Assembly (NCBI RefSeq): GCF_033100135.1 | Contig: NZ_CP136920.1 | Coordinates: 2,165,001-2,229,000 of the forward strand | Direction: 5' to 3' | From: Rubellicoccus peritrichatus | GTDB taxonomy: Bacteria > Verrucomicrobiota > Verrucomicrobiia > Opitutales > Cerasicoccaceae | Length of the DNA: 64,000 bases | Shown here: positions 1 through 8,438 of the stretch, piece after piece | Position numbering within the stretch: the stretch's first letter is position 1 | How the letters are laid out: each line of letters begins with the position of its first letter | Position numbers and translations under genes: made by a program | The notes under the pieces: generated by a model | What the model saw: only the letters and a program-made list of their open reading frames with translations | The model's database searches: none | Told to the model about the DNA's origin: nothing

Positions 1-2
1 CA

Positions 3-53
3 TTAGGTGCTGCCGGTCTTCGTCGTTGGCGACAACGTAAAAAAGTCTCTTAG
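3..53 (+). CDS. 3' end of a PEP-CTERM sorting-domain protein (partial)
   Basis: Only the last 16 codons are in the window. Frame 3 reads LGAAGLRRWRQRKKVS and then a TAG at 51-53. A short hydrophobic stretch followed by an Arg/Lys-rich tail is the usual end of a PEP-CTERM signal, after the PEP motif and membrane helix. The same tail type ends four other proteins in this window. The PEP motif itself lies upstream of the window, so the assignment is an inference from the tail. It could also be the C-terminus of another membrane protein. Confidence 0.5.
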   Translation, partial: LGAAGLRRWRQRKKVS

Positions 54-171
54 CTGTAAGAGTAGATTGTTTTTAGGTCTTTTAGGCCGACAGTTCTGAG
101 CAGGAGCTCTGGGTCCTATATTGCTTGGATTTCATCGACAGGGCTATTTCTAGGTCTCATATTGCCCAATT

Positions 172-723
172 ATGGGTAAAGTCTACGATTCAATAGATGA
201 TAGGATTCGGAATTGGATTTTGCAGCAGAAAATGTTCTTTGTTGCAACGGCTCCCAAGGCTACAAACGGATTTGTCAACTGTTCGCCCAAAGGCTCTGAC
301 ACCTTAAGAGTCCTGGACTCTCACACGTTGGCATATTTGGACTATCTTGGAAGTGGGATCGAAACCGTTGCACACCTGAAAGAAAACGGTCGTATTGTTA
401 TCATGATGTGTGCTTTCGAAGGCTCACCCAAAATTTTTCGCTTTCACGGTAAGGGGTATGTCTATGAAAAAGAGTCAGCTGAGTATGCTTCCTTATCTCA
501 TCATTTTATAGACAGTGATGGTGTAGGGACTCGGTCGATTATCAAGATTGAGATTAATCGAATCAGTGATTCATGCGGCTGGGGGGTACCACTCTATCAA
601 TATCAGTCTGATCGTAATATGATGGAGAAAATTTTCGATGAATGGGGCGAGGAAAAGGTGATTTCTTTCAGGGACAAAATGAACCGAGAGAATATAGATG
701 GCCTGGCTGGATATGAGGGGTAA
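172..723 (+). CDS. Pyridoxamine 5'-phosphate oxidase-like FMN-binding split-barrel protein
   Basis: This 183-aa protein matches the general pyridoxamine 5'-phosphate oxidase-like flavin split barrel. Visible features are the early strand KMFFVATAPKATNGFVNCSPKG (residues about 20-41), a following YLDYLGSGIETVAHLKEN segment and an IMMCAFEGSPKIFRFHGKG strand near residue 75. Proteins of this type bind FMN, F420 or heme and carry out small redox reactions in the cytosol. The substrate cannot be told from sequence, and it should not be taken for the true vitamin B6 enzyme PdxH, which is longer and has a distinct C-terminal signature. The ATG start has no competing upstream start nearby. It stands alone between a PEP-CTERM gene end and a convergent gene. 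Confidence 0.8.
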   Translation: MGKVYDSIDDRIRNWILQQKMFFVATAPKATNGFVNCSPKGSDTLRVLDSHTLAYLDYLGSGIETVAHLKENGRIVIMMCAFEGSPKIFRFHGKGYVYEKESAEYASLSHHFIDSDGVGTRSIIKIEINRISDSCGWGVPLYQYQSDRNMMEKIFDEWGEEKVISFRDKMNRENIDGLAGYEG

Positions 724-737
724 TTTTCCCAAACCAG

Positions 738-1277
738 CTAGTAGGCATCCATTACGATATAGATTAGGAATGCGAAGCCCATGATCGCTATTGTCCAAGC
801 TGACAATATGTAAATGAGCCCGATTATGTTGCTAAGGCCACCAGTAAGAATACCAACAATGATGGCAAGAGCAGTAGCGACTAAAACTATGGTTAGGTAA
901 TCTCTTGTCCGTCTGGATAAATTGAGTAGTCGTGCTCGATCAAGATCTTCATCGGTGATGATTATTGCTTCATCATCTTCAGCAGCACGGTTTTCTTCCA
1001 GCATATCATAGACATCTACTGGGATTTCAGATTCAGGTGTTTTCTCGATTACAGGGTTATCGTTTAAATGAAGCTCCTCTGTTACAGGAAAAAGAATGCC
1101 CATCAGGCTTTCTTCATCTTTTATTGGTCTCCATTCGTGATCTTTGCCCATAGAAACCTTAGTTTCCATGCTGATCTTTCCAATATCCGCTAACTCCTTC
1201 AGTGAGCTGATGGGATAAGGGCCAAGAATTTGCCTTTGGTCCGCGTCGAATACAAATAGCTTAATATCGTTCCCCAT
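738..1277 (-). CDS. GYF_2-like domain membrane protein
   Basis: This 179-aa protein has an N-terminal domain (about residues 5-65) that resembles the GYF_2/DUF4339 fold: a leading strand, the GPYPISSLKELADIGKIS segment and a conserved Trp in EWRPIKDEE. An acidic linker with many Glu/Asp residues follows. The C-terminus holds two hydrophobic helices (about 128-150 and 155-177) that should anchor it in the inner membrane with the GYF-like domain in the cytosol. Such domains are thought to bind peptides. The partner is unknown. It is convergent with the flavoprotein gene at 172-723 and lies 32 bp downstream of the thioredoxin-like gene on the same strand, so it may share its transcript. Confidence 0.6.
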   Translation of the reverse strand: MGNDIKLFVFDADQRQILGPYPISSLKELADIGKISMETKVSMGKDHEWRPIKDEESLMGILFPVTEELHLNDNPVIEKTPESEIPVDVYDMLEENRAAEDDEAIIITDEDLDRARLLNLSRRTRDYLTIVLVATALAIIVGILTGGLSNIIGLIYILSAWTIAIMGFAFLIYIVMDAY

Positions 1278-1309
1278 CTAATTAATAAGACGTGGGAGAG
1301 TCTGTAACC

Positions 1310-1900
1310 TTATATGCTGGCTGCGAAATAATCAGGCTCGTTACCAGGTTTCCATTTGATGTTACATCCAATCGAGGGTTTCTGCACATCTTCAATAATA
1401 CGTTCACCATCCAGAACAGAATCAAGCGCTGCTCGTATGTCACTGCCAGTCACTGAGACTTGGTTTCCAGGGCGTGCTTCATCAAACTGTCCTCGGTAAG
1501 CTAGTAGACGATGCTCGTCGAAGACATAAAAATCCGGTGTACAGGCTGCTCTGTAAGCTTTGGCTACTGCCTGAGTCTCATCATAGAGATAAGGAAATGC
1601 ATACCCGGCTTCCTCAGTTTCGAGCTTCATTTTCTCCGGGCTGTCGGCCGGATATTTTTGCGCATCATTACTGCTTATAGCAAAAACTGCCACGCCTCGT
1701 TCCTGATATTCACGACCAAGACGGGCTATATCGCGCCTGAGATGCAGCACATATGGGCAGTGATTACAGATGAACATGATGAGGAAGGCTCGCGATCCAT
1801 CATACTGAGATAAGGAGACTGTTCCTCCTCTGGCATCGGGAAGCGAGAACTCGGGTGCTGGTGTGCCGAGTGGGAGCATTGTTGAGTTAACAGCTACCAT
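1310..1900 (-). CDS. Thioredoxin-like (AhpC/TSA-family) redox protein
   Basis: This 196-aa thioredoxin-fold protein has an N-terminal TPAPEFSLPDARGG motif typical of AhpC/TSA and redoxin proteins. The active-site region reads FICNHCPYVLHLR, a CxxC (Cys-Asn-His-Cys) followed by cis-Pro-type residues. This NHCP variant is typical of a conserved subfamily of short thioredoxin-like proteins. The later segments DETQAVAKAYRAACTPDFYVFD and YRGQFDEARPG complete the fold. It probably reduces disulfides or peroxides in the cytosol, since no signal peptide is visible. An alternative ATG lies seven codons downstream, at MLPLGTPAPEF. Confidence 0.85.
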   Translation of the reverse strand: MVAVNSTMLPLGTPAPEFSLPDARGGTVSLSQYDGSRAFLIMFICNHCPYVLHLRRDIARLGREYQERGVAVFAISSNDAQKYPADSPEKMKLETEEAGYAFPYLYDETQAVAKAYRAACTPDFYVFDEHRLLAYRGQFDEARPGNQVSVTGSDIRAALDSVLDGERIIEDVQKPSIGCNIKWKPGNEPDYFAASI

Positions 1901-1964
1901 AGGCTTACATCATGCGCACAAGAACAAATCTCGCAAACAAAAATCGAACTTTTGGAAAAGCGAG

Positions 1965-4544
1965 TTACTTTGTGGTCATCACAAAGACGCCATTCCAATA
2001 ATTGGGGTCGGGCGGGTGTTGTCTTAGGGTCTTGCACCTTTGCAGGAGGACAAGACTGGGATTCGTTGTGACGCCTGGAGTAATTCCTGGTTGATTTGGT
2101 TCCAGTTCAGAAGCTCTTTCGAACAGGTTTAGAGCAGGTATCCAATCCAAGGCAAAATATCTATCCAGACCTTCTTCGTAATAGCGCACGCAGTCTATTG
2201 TGGACTGGTCCATGTCCGCTGTTAGACCAACAATTTCGTACATATCTACAGGTTTCTTACGACCTTTTACCTGCCATTTATCTACAAACCGGAAAAGGAC
2301 ATCATCACCGGACTCCTTGGCTGCCTTCATGGTTTCCGCAGTCACCAGTGAATAGACACCAGCTGTTTTGGCACCACTTTCGCAGCGTGCAGCCAAATTG
2401 ACAGTGTCTCCCATCATGGTGTAGTTGAAGCGACTTTCGCTACCCATGTTGCCTACAGTTGCGTTGCCGGTATTTAGACCGATCCGCGTTTGCATCTTGC
2501 TGACAATATCAGGCCACTTATCTCCCTCATCTGCCCATTTTGCGCGTAATTCCAGCTGCCGCTTCTGAATTTTTGCCGCCGCAATACAGCCCCGGAGCTC
2601 ATGGCCAGGTAAATGCACTGGCGCATTGAACATGGCGACAATCGCATCACCGATGTATTTATCCACATAAGCACCTTCCTGCATTAGAATATCCGTCATT
2701 GCTGTTAGATACTCGTTCATCAGTGTGACCAATTGGTCGGGTTCAAGTAGTTCCGAAAACGAAGAGAAACTTTGAACATCGCTGAAGAAAGCCGTGATCC
2801 TAACATCTTCACCCCCGAGTGCTGGTTCTTCACCGCTTTCTACCATTTCAGTGACCAGTTCTGGTGAAAGGTATGTGCCGAACATACCAGTAATGCGTCC
2901 TTTTTGGCGTTCTTCAACGAAGAGTTGATATAGTGCACCAGCAGCTGTGGTTGTGATTGCTGATGCAATAGGGGCTATTAAGGGTATAAGAATATGAAGT
3001 GTGCTAAAAGTCACAAAAGATACAATGACATAGCCAACAAGTAAAATACCCGATCCTGTTTTTGCTAGAACGCTTAATTTTCCACTGTAAAGACCAAGAA
3101 TAGAGACCACAACTGTCAGTAAAAAAATAATTGTGATTTGGAGCCCGCTACTGATTCGTGTGATATAGATTCCAGACATTAGTGTTTTGACCATGTTACC
3201 ATGGACACTCACTTTGGGGACTGGAGCACTGTCGAAGGGGGTAGGGGCAAGATCTTGTAGAATAGGATCAACAGGACCTACGAGAACGATGGCGTCATTA
3301 AATTTTTTAAAGAATTCTTCAGCTTCTTCTTTGATGACACCTTCTCCATCTCGCAAATTGATGTACTGTTGGATGATATGTATTATGCTGGCGCGAGGGT
3401 TAAGATCGTGATTGATCCATTTCGAGAACCAATTGACCTCGGTGATTTGCCCTTCCTTCATCGGTGCTTTGACAAGCTCAGTTCCGTCCTTGTCACGTAT
3501 GATGAGAAAATCTTGGGTTACTTCTACTGCATCATTCGTTAATCCAAAATATTTAAGGATTAGTTCGATAGTAATATGATAAAAAGTATGATCTTGGATA
3601 TATGGCATTGATAAGAGGAAATCACCATCACTATCTCGAACAATTACGTCGTCTCCCAAAAGGACAATGTTCTCCTCCTCTTCTTCGACTTCTTCATCGA
3701 TTGTATCTTCATACTCTGCGAACTCTACTGTATCATAGAAGTATACTATCCCTTTGAGGAAGTTCAAAGTCCAATACGGCCCTTGAGAGTGCGTATAGAG
3801 AGGAAGCCAGCGCGGGACAGCATCAGCACTTTGATAGGTGTCCACTGCAATTAACCCAACTGTGCCTGGGCTATCTCCTTCTAAAGGAAGGCCTGACATT
3901 TGCCTTAATTGATCTTGTGCTAAAGGAAAAAGGTAGGTTTGTCCAATAACGGGAAAAGTTGGCATCTCTGGGAAAGTTTCATCTTCTCCAGTTTTTGCTT
4001 CTTCAGGTAGCCTCTCATTGAAGTAGTAAAGTGGCATGCGGCTTCGTTTGTAATCAATACCAGTTATTGATTCATCAATTTCGAGTTCTTCTAACGTTTT
4101 GGGCAGTTGGTGCCCGGTATAATTCGCAGCCAGGACAATATTGGGATACTTTCGAATAACATCACCTAGAAATAAATCAGCTCCCTTCACCCAGTCATCG
4201 GGCACCATTTCCGAGTTTCCTTCTCTTGAAAAAACAAAATCATAACCAATAGCTCTAGCCTTCCCGACTTCAAACAGCACACTTGCTACCTGCGCGTGGA
4301 TGCGGCGTGAATACGGCCTTTCACCTATTTTCGATATCGTTACGGCATCCAGGTCGGCGTAAGCAACTTTAACCTCAGGGACATCCAATTGACCTCTTAC
4401 TTGAAAACGCCAGTCAGTGGCAACATTCTCCAGGCGCTTGTAGTAAACGCGGAAGACGTCGAGTTGGCTGAAAAGAACCCAAAATAGAGGGATAGGGAAG
4501 AGCAAGAAGAAGAGCTTGAATTTCCCGGTTTTTGGTGCCGCCAT
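1965..4544 (-). CDS. CHASE2-domain adenylate/guanylate cyclase
   Basis: This 859-aa membrane sensor cyclase has one N-terminal transmembrane segment (about 10-28) and then a large extracytoplasmic CHASE2 domain (about 40-450) with the RLENVATDWRFQVRG and AIGYDFVFSREG stretches usual for that domain. An Asp/Glu-rich insertion lies near residue 285. Three or four hydrophobic helices (about 455-545) lead to a cytoplasmic class III cyclase domain (about 575-770). The two metal-binding Asp are visible in FFSDVQSFSSF and YIGDAIVAMF, and the transition-state region in NYTMMGDTVNLAARCE. A short TPR-like tail follows. It should make cAMP or cGMP in response to a periplasmic signal. The FecR-domain gene lies 79 bp upstream on the same strand, so the two probably form one operon. 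Confidence 0.9.
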   Translation of the reverse strand: MAAPKTGKFKLFFLLFPIPLFWVLFSQLDVFRVYYKRLENVATDWRFQVRGQLDVPEVKVAYADLDAVTISKIGERPYSRRIHAQVASVLFEVGKARAIGYDFVFSREGNSEMVPDDWVKGADLFLGDVIRKYPNIVLAANYTGHQLPKTLEELEIDESITGIDYKRSRMPLYYFNERLPEEAKTGEDETFPEMPTFPVIGQTYLFPLAQDQLRQMSGLPLEGDSPGTVGLIAVDTYQSADAVPRWLPLYTHSQGPYWTLNFLKGIVYFYDTVEFAEYEDTIDEEVEEEEENIVLLGDDVIVRDSDGDFLLSMPYIQDHTFYHITIELILKYFGLTNDAVEVTQDFLIIRDKDGTELVKAPMKEGQITEVNWFSKWINHDLNPRASIIHIIQQYINLRDGEGVIKEEAEEFFKKFNDAIVLVGPVDPILQDLAPTPFDSAPVPKVSVHGNMVKTLMSGIYITRISSGLQITIIFLLTVVVSILGLYSGKLSVLAKTGSGILLVGYVIVSFVTFSTLHILIPLIAPIASAITTTAAGALYQLFVEERQKGRITGMFGTYLSPELVTEMVESGEEPALGGEDVRITAFFSDVQSFSSFSELLEPDQLVTLMNEYLTAMTDILMQEGAYVDKYIGDAIVAMFNAPVHLPGHELRGCIAAAKIQKRQLELRAKWADEGDKWPDIVSKMQTRIGLNTGNATVGNMGSESRFNYTMMGDTVNLAARCESGAKTAGVYSLVTAETMKAAKESGDDVLFRFVDKWQVKGRKKPVDMYEIVGLTADMDQSTIDCVRYYEEGLDRYFALDWIPALNLFERASELEPNQPGITPGVTTNPSLVLLQRCKTLRQHPPDPNYWNGVFVMTTK

Positions 4545-4590
4545 GTTATGTTATGAGTGCTTTATCTACACTCACTCTTTAGTTTCTTTG

Positions 4591-4620
4591 CGCATTAACC
4601 TCGTGAATTACGCGGATGAA
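4591..4620. repeat. Dispersed CGCGTAATTC-type repeat, copy 1
   Basis: The 79-bp gap between the FecR gene and the cyclase gene holds a stretch whose minus-strand form includes TTCATCCGCGTAATTCACGA. This is close to CTCATTCGCGTAATTCGTA at 63539-63557 in this same window. Short AT/CG-rich words of this kind recur in many planctomycete and verrucomicrobial genomes. I cannot say whether it is transcribed or mobile. Confidence 0.4.
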
Positions 4621-4623
4621 AAC

Positions 4624-5505
4624 CTACTGTGGACCACTCGTCGTTGAACCTTCTCCCTGATTGGGCGTTACTGGTGCGACTATGGTATTGGGCTTCGCGC
4701 GTTGCCGATTATTGTCGTTACCACCAACTTCGCCTTCACCTTCCGGCTCAAATTCCTCTCCACTAAGAGCTTCAAAAGCCTTCTTCACATCTTCGCTATC
4801 AAGAGTCATTTCGTTGAAGAGCCTAATCGGTAGTTGGCCGGAACGGATCGCAGTAATAACTGGTTGGCCCAGAGCATTTCTTCCGATGGTCACATTTATG
4901 ACCACTTCGCTACCAACATATTGCTCTGCTCCACCTAGAGGGATGAAGAATCCGTTACCAACTGAAATACCAAAACTACCGGTTGCCTCGCCGTTCTCAC
5001 TGATCGTAACTGACATGGTCCAGACGGTTCCACGAATACCAGCGGTTCCAATTGGCGAATCGATTTCAAAAGTAGAGCCCTTATCAACATTCAACTTTTT
5101 GACTGTTCCGATAATATCGCCCTGATTCAGTCTCAGTTTCGTTTTTGAAGTTGATGGTTCGTTCTCCAGATTTTTCAAATTTGGAGTCCCTTCCTTAATG
5201 GGGGACAGCTTATGTTCTTCAATATCAAGTGTGGTATTTTTCTTGATCGTTACAGCTGAACCGTTGGGAAACAAGAGCAGTGCTGAGCCATTTTCACCTG
5301 TTTGCACTGTGACGCCTTCTGTAATTTTCATGCCCTTTTGCAATGGCTTGAAAGTTCCAGTTTGCAGATCAGATACAGTGACAGTTCCGCTAGCGCTAGC
5401 TACAAGAATTGTCGCGGGTTCCATCGCACCCGTTTGCGCGTTGATGAGCGCAAGTGGTGTGAAGAGCGTGAAAAAGAATAGCAGCCAGCGGGAACGTAGA
5501 TCCAT
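4624..5505 (-). CDS. Secreted FecR-domain protein
   Basis: This 293-aa protein has a clear signal peptide (positively charged start, hydrophobic LLFFFTLFTPLALINA, cleavage before Gln). The FecR fold follows: a segment around ATILVASASGTVTVSD, then GVTVQTGENGSALLLFPNGSAVTIKKNTTLDIEE at about residues 85-118 and the TFEIDSPIGTAGIRGT motif at about 143-158. The C-terminus is low-complexity (Glu/Gly, then Asn/Gln/Pro). Here FecR is not next to a sigma factor or TonB receptor but directly upstream of a CHASE2 cyclase. FecR-CHASE2 pairs are found in other bacteria. It most likely acts in the periplasm and may present a signal to the cyclase sensor domain, which is an inference from gene order. Confidence 0.85.
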   Translation of the reverse strand: MDLRSRWLLFFFTLFTPLALINAQTGAMEPATILVASASGTVTVSDLQTGTFKPLQKGMKITEGVTVQTGENGSALLLFPNGSAVTIKKNTTLDIEEHKLSPIKEGTPNLKNLENEPSTSKTKLRLNQGDIIGTVKKLNVDKGSTFEIDSPIGTAGIRGTVWTMSVTISENGEATGSFGISVGNGFFIPLGGAEQYVGSEVVINVTIGRNALGQPVITAIRSGQLPIRLFNEMTLDSEDVKKAFEALSGEEFEPEGEGEVGGNDNNRQRAKPNTIVAPVTPNQGEGSTTSGPQ

Positions 5506-5738
5506 GATCAGAAATCAAGTGAGTTTGAGGGTTATGACGCTATCCTGTGGCAGTTATACGGTCAAGCCTTATGGCCTGGGCTGTGTTTTCAAACCTACTC
5601 ATGTCGAAATTCTCGTCGCTTTTTGCCTCAAAATGCATGTCCTCATCTCGACAATTCTTGAATTACCTCGGTTCGAAGCCTGAATTTTTGCCTCAAAAAT
5701 CGACATCGGCTTCTCGTTCCGAGTTTTGAAGTCACTGC

Positions 5739-6623
5739 CTAGCCAATCATCAATGCCAAATTGAAAGCGATGCCGTAGAATAAGACAGATTTGGCTGTTT
5801 GGCCCAAAACCGTGTTAAAATCTTCCGCGGTAACAGCCCTTTTCAGCAAAATTGTGTTCAAGCTGGCCAAAAGCATCAAAGACATTGGAACGATGGCTGC
5901 CGCCCACCATGCTAGAATGTTCATGCCTGCCAGGACCAGTGGGATAGATAGGGCAATCAGGTAGCTGCCAGCGTAAAGCTTCAGGCCGAATCCACGTCCG
6001 AAACGCACGATGAGCGTTTTTTTGCCTGCCGGTTTGTCCTCCTCGATATCTCGGTAGTTATTGACTACGAGTAGGTTATTGATGATTAGGCCCATGCCGA
6101 GTCCTGCAATAAGCGATACTGAGGAAAAGGTTCCGGCTTGAACATAGTAGGTGAATGGAACTGCGATAAGGCCAAAGAACAGGACTACAAATACGTCTCC
6201 CCAACCGTTATAGCCCAGAGGGTAGGGGCCTCCGGTGTAGGCTATGGCGCATACTACGCTGGCGATACCGACTACAAGCAGCCACCAGCCGCCATAGTAT
6301 ATCAATCCCAATCCGACCAGGAATGCCACTGCCAGGATCGCGATTGTGGCCTGCAGCATTACCTTTGGACTTATCAGTCCTTTGGCCACGGCGCGGGTTG
6401 GGCCGATACGCTTGTTGGTATCCGTTCCTTTTATACCATCGTAGTAATCGTTGGCGTAATTGGTCCCAATCTGGATCAAAATTGCGAAGACCAGGCAGAT
6501 CAATGCTGGTGTTGAGGCGAAAGCCTGATCATGCCAGGCAAAGGCTGTCCCAAGTGCAACAGGCATAACTGCTGCAACGAGGGTTTTAGGTCGGGCCGCG
6601 AGAATCCAGGGATTGGGCATCAT
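5739..6623 (-). CDS. menA: 1,4-dihydroxy-2-naphthoate polyprenyltransferase
   Basis: This 294-aa integral membrane prenyltransferase has about eight or nine hydrophobic helices. The UbiA-family signature NDYYDGIKGTDTNKRIGPTRA (about residues 58-78) carries the Asp-rich Mg-diphosphate site. A second Asp-containing motif, NNYRDIEEDKPAGKKT, lies near residue 190. MenA joins a polyprenyl chain to 1,4-dihydroxy-2-naphthoate in menaquinone synthesis. The length is normal for MenA. Two adjacent ATG codons (6623 and 6620) can serve as start. It begins only 6 bp after the metX stop, so the two are surely co-transcribed, although their pathways are unrelated. No other men gene is in the window. Confidence 0.93.
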   Translation of the reverse strand: MMPNPWILAARPKTLVAAVMPVALGTAFAWHDQAFASTPALICLVFAILIQIGTNYANDYYDGIKGTDTNKRIGPTRAVAKGLISPKVMLQATIAILAVAFLVGLGLIYYGGWWLLVVGIASVVCAIAYTGGPYPLGYNGWGDVFVVLFFGLIAVPFTYYVQAGTFSSVSLIAGLGMGLIINNLLVVNNYRDIEEDKPAGKKTLIVRFGRGFGLKLYAGSYLIALSIPLVLAGMNILAWWAAAIVPMSLMLLASLNTILLKRAVTAEDFNTVLGQTAKSVLFYGIAFNLALMIG

Positions 6624-6629
6624 CGATGT

Positions 6630-7778
6630 TTACTGAGAGATAAAAGCACGGACCAATGCATCCAGTTCTGGTGCATCTACGAGAAATGAGTCATGGCCAA
6701 GCGACATAGATACTTCTGCGTAGGTCGCGATTTTTCCGGATCTAAGAAGAGCGTGAACAATGTCGCGATTTTGTTGAGGTGGAAAAAGCCAGTCGCTGGT
6801 GAAACCCACTACCAGTGTTTTGGCTTTTACGTCTTTAAAGGATTCTTCGAGTTTGCCATTCTTATAAAGATCAAACCGGTCCAGTGCTTTGGTGAAATAC
6901 AGGTATGTGTTCGCGTCGAAGCGGTTGACGAAGCTGGCTCCCTGGTAACGAAGATAGCTTTCAACTTCAAATTCCACATCAAACAATCCTTTTGCTCCAC
7001 TTGGTTCGGATGTTCGTCTGGCGCGGCCAAATTTGTCTTCCATACCTTCTTCTGAAAGGTATGTGATGTGTGCCATCATACGTGCGACGGCCAGGCCAAC
7101 ATTGGGGCCAGCTTCAGGATCGTAAGCTCCTCCATGCCAGTCGCGGTCCTGCACGATGGCGCTCCGTCCAACTTCATTGAATGCAATCGCCTGCGCGCTT
7201 TGTCGGGCAGTTGTGGCCATTGGCAAGGCACGGTCAAGCATGTCGGGGTACTCAATCATCCATTGCAGCACTTGCATTCCTCCCATGGAACCACCGGCGA
7301 CTGCGTAAAGTTTGGATATGCCTAAATGATCAATCAGGCGTTTTTGTGCCCGCACCATGTCTAGAATACTTATGACTGGAAAATCGAGGTTGAATGGTTC
7401 GCCTGTTTCCGGATTTATGGAACCGGGACCAGTGGAACCCTGGCAACCTCCAAGACAGTTGCTTGCAATAACGAAAAAGCGGTTTGTGTCGAACGGTTTT
7501 CCTGGGCCGATCATGTTGTTCCACCAACCAGGTTTGCGGTCTTTTAACTTGTAAACACCGGCTGCATGCTGATCTCCACTCAAAGCATGACAGATAAGAA
7601 TCGCATTGTCTTTGCTCTCGCTTAGCCGTCCATAGGTTTCGTAGCGAAGTGTGAAGCCGGGAATCGAACCGCCATTTTCAAAGTCAAAAGTATCCTCAGA
7701 GACGAAATCCACCCACTCAACAAGCCCTAACTCTCCAGGTTCGGCTTCACTTGTTTGGCTTTGTTCAGAATCGTTCAT
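6630..7778 (-). CDS. metX: Homoserine O-acetyltransferase
   Basis: This 382-aa alpha/beta-hydrolase-fold acyltransferase transfers an acetyl (or succinyl) group to homoserine, the first committed step to methionine. The nucleophile elbow reads AVAGGSMGGMQVLQW (Ser near residue 168), and earlier family motifs CHALSGDQHAAG and NCLGGCQGSTGP are present. The distal Asp (FTSDWLFPP) and His (SLGHDSFLVD) complete the triad. The acyl donor (acetyl- versus succinyl-CoA) cannot be safely read from motifs alone. It is the first gene of a pair with menA. The 48 bp upstream, before gmk, are too short for a SAM riboswitch and none is visible. Confidence 0.95.
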   Translation of the reverse strand: MNDSEQSQTSEAEPGELGLVEWVDFVSEDTFDFENGGSIPGFTLRYETYGRLSESKDNAILICHALSGDQHAAGVYKLKDRKPGWWNNMIGPGKPFDTNRFFVIASNCLGGCQGSTGPGSINPETGEPFNLDFPVISILDMVRAQKRLIDHLGISKLYAVAGGSMGGMQVLQWMIEYPDMLDRALPMATTARQSAQAIAFNEVGRSAIVQDRDWHGGAYDPEAGPNVGLAVARMMAHITYLSEEGMEDKFGRARRTSEPSGAKGLFDVEFEVESYLRYQGASFVNRFDANTYLYFTKALDRFDLYKNGKLEESFKDVKAKTLVVGFTSDWLFPPQQNRDIVHALLRSGKIATYAEVSMSLGHDSFLVDAPELDALVRAFISQ

Positions 7779-7826
7779 CTTCGAAAAACCGGGAAGATTG
7801 TTGACTCCTGTCGGAAATGGCGAGCT

Positions 7827-8423
7827 TCAAGAAGCGAGGCCCTTCTTGTCGAAATATATCTTCTGTAAGGCCGCGAAATCTTCGTCACGCGTTCCACTAA
7901 GAATTCTGTGGTCGAACTGGTCAGCTTCACGCATTTCTTTTTCAGCTACAATGAGTCGACGTTCGATCTCCTCCTTGTCATCTGAGTCTCGATCAAACAA
8001 ACGTTCCGAGAGTTGCGAGATACTTTGCGGGAGAATGAAAACTGATACCATTCTGCGGGCCAACTCAGGATTATGCTTTGTTGCATTCCGGAAGGATTCG
8101 GCACCTTGCACATCAATATTCAGAAGTAAATCGACTCCAGCATCCAATCGGCTATCGATTTCTTCTTTAAGCACACCGTAGTGCTTTCCGTGGACGAGGG
8201 CATGCTCGTAGAAGGCTTCTTGAGCGATCTTGTCTTTGAAAGATTTGTCGGTTAGAAAAAAGTAATCCTGACCATCGACTTCGCCTGTTCGTGGGCTGCG
8301 GGTTGTTGCGGTTATGACACGCTGGATATCGGGATAGGTACCTCTAAGTCGATCACATAGCGTTGTTTTACCGCTGCCGGCAGGGCCTGAAACCAATAGT
8401 AAGACTGACTTTGCTGAATCCAC
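7827..8423 (-). CDS. gmk: Guanylate kinase
   Basis: This 198-aa cytosolic kinase phosphorylates GMP to GDP. The P-loop is LLLVSGPAGSGKTTLCDRL at about residues 8-26. The GMP-binding part has TTRSPRTGEVDGQDYFFL (about 40-57). The lid and core segments LLLNIDVQGAESFR and VFILPQSISQLSERL are typical of bacterial Gmk. The start is a GTG (8421-8423), because no ATG lies at a suitable place before the P-loop. It begins 15 bp after the stop of a TPR protein gene, which suggests co-transcription. Confidence 0.94.
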   Translation of the reverse strand: MDSAKSVLLLVSGPAGSGKTTLCDRLRGTYPDIQRVITATTRSPRTGEVDGQDYFFLTDKSFKDKIAQEAFYEHALVHGKHYGVLKEEIDSRLDAGVDLLLNIDVQGAESFRNATKHNPELARRMVSVFILPQSISQLSERLFDRDSDDKEEIERRLIVAEKEMREADQFDHRILSGTRDEDFAALQKIYFDKKGLAS

Positions 8424-8438
8424 AATCGAAGTTCGTGA

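Noticed and set aside
5621-5698. 13-bp direct repeat TTTTGCCTCAAAA at 5621-5633 and 5686-5698
   Set aside because: Two short AT-rich copies in one gap between menA and the FecR gene. They could be a binding site, but no third copy or symmetry supports it.
7779-7826. A SAM riboswitch before metX
   Set aside because: The gap to gmk is only 48 bp and holds no aptamer-like pairing.
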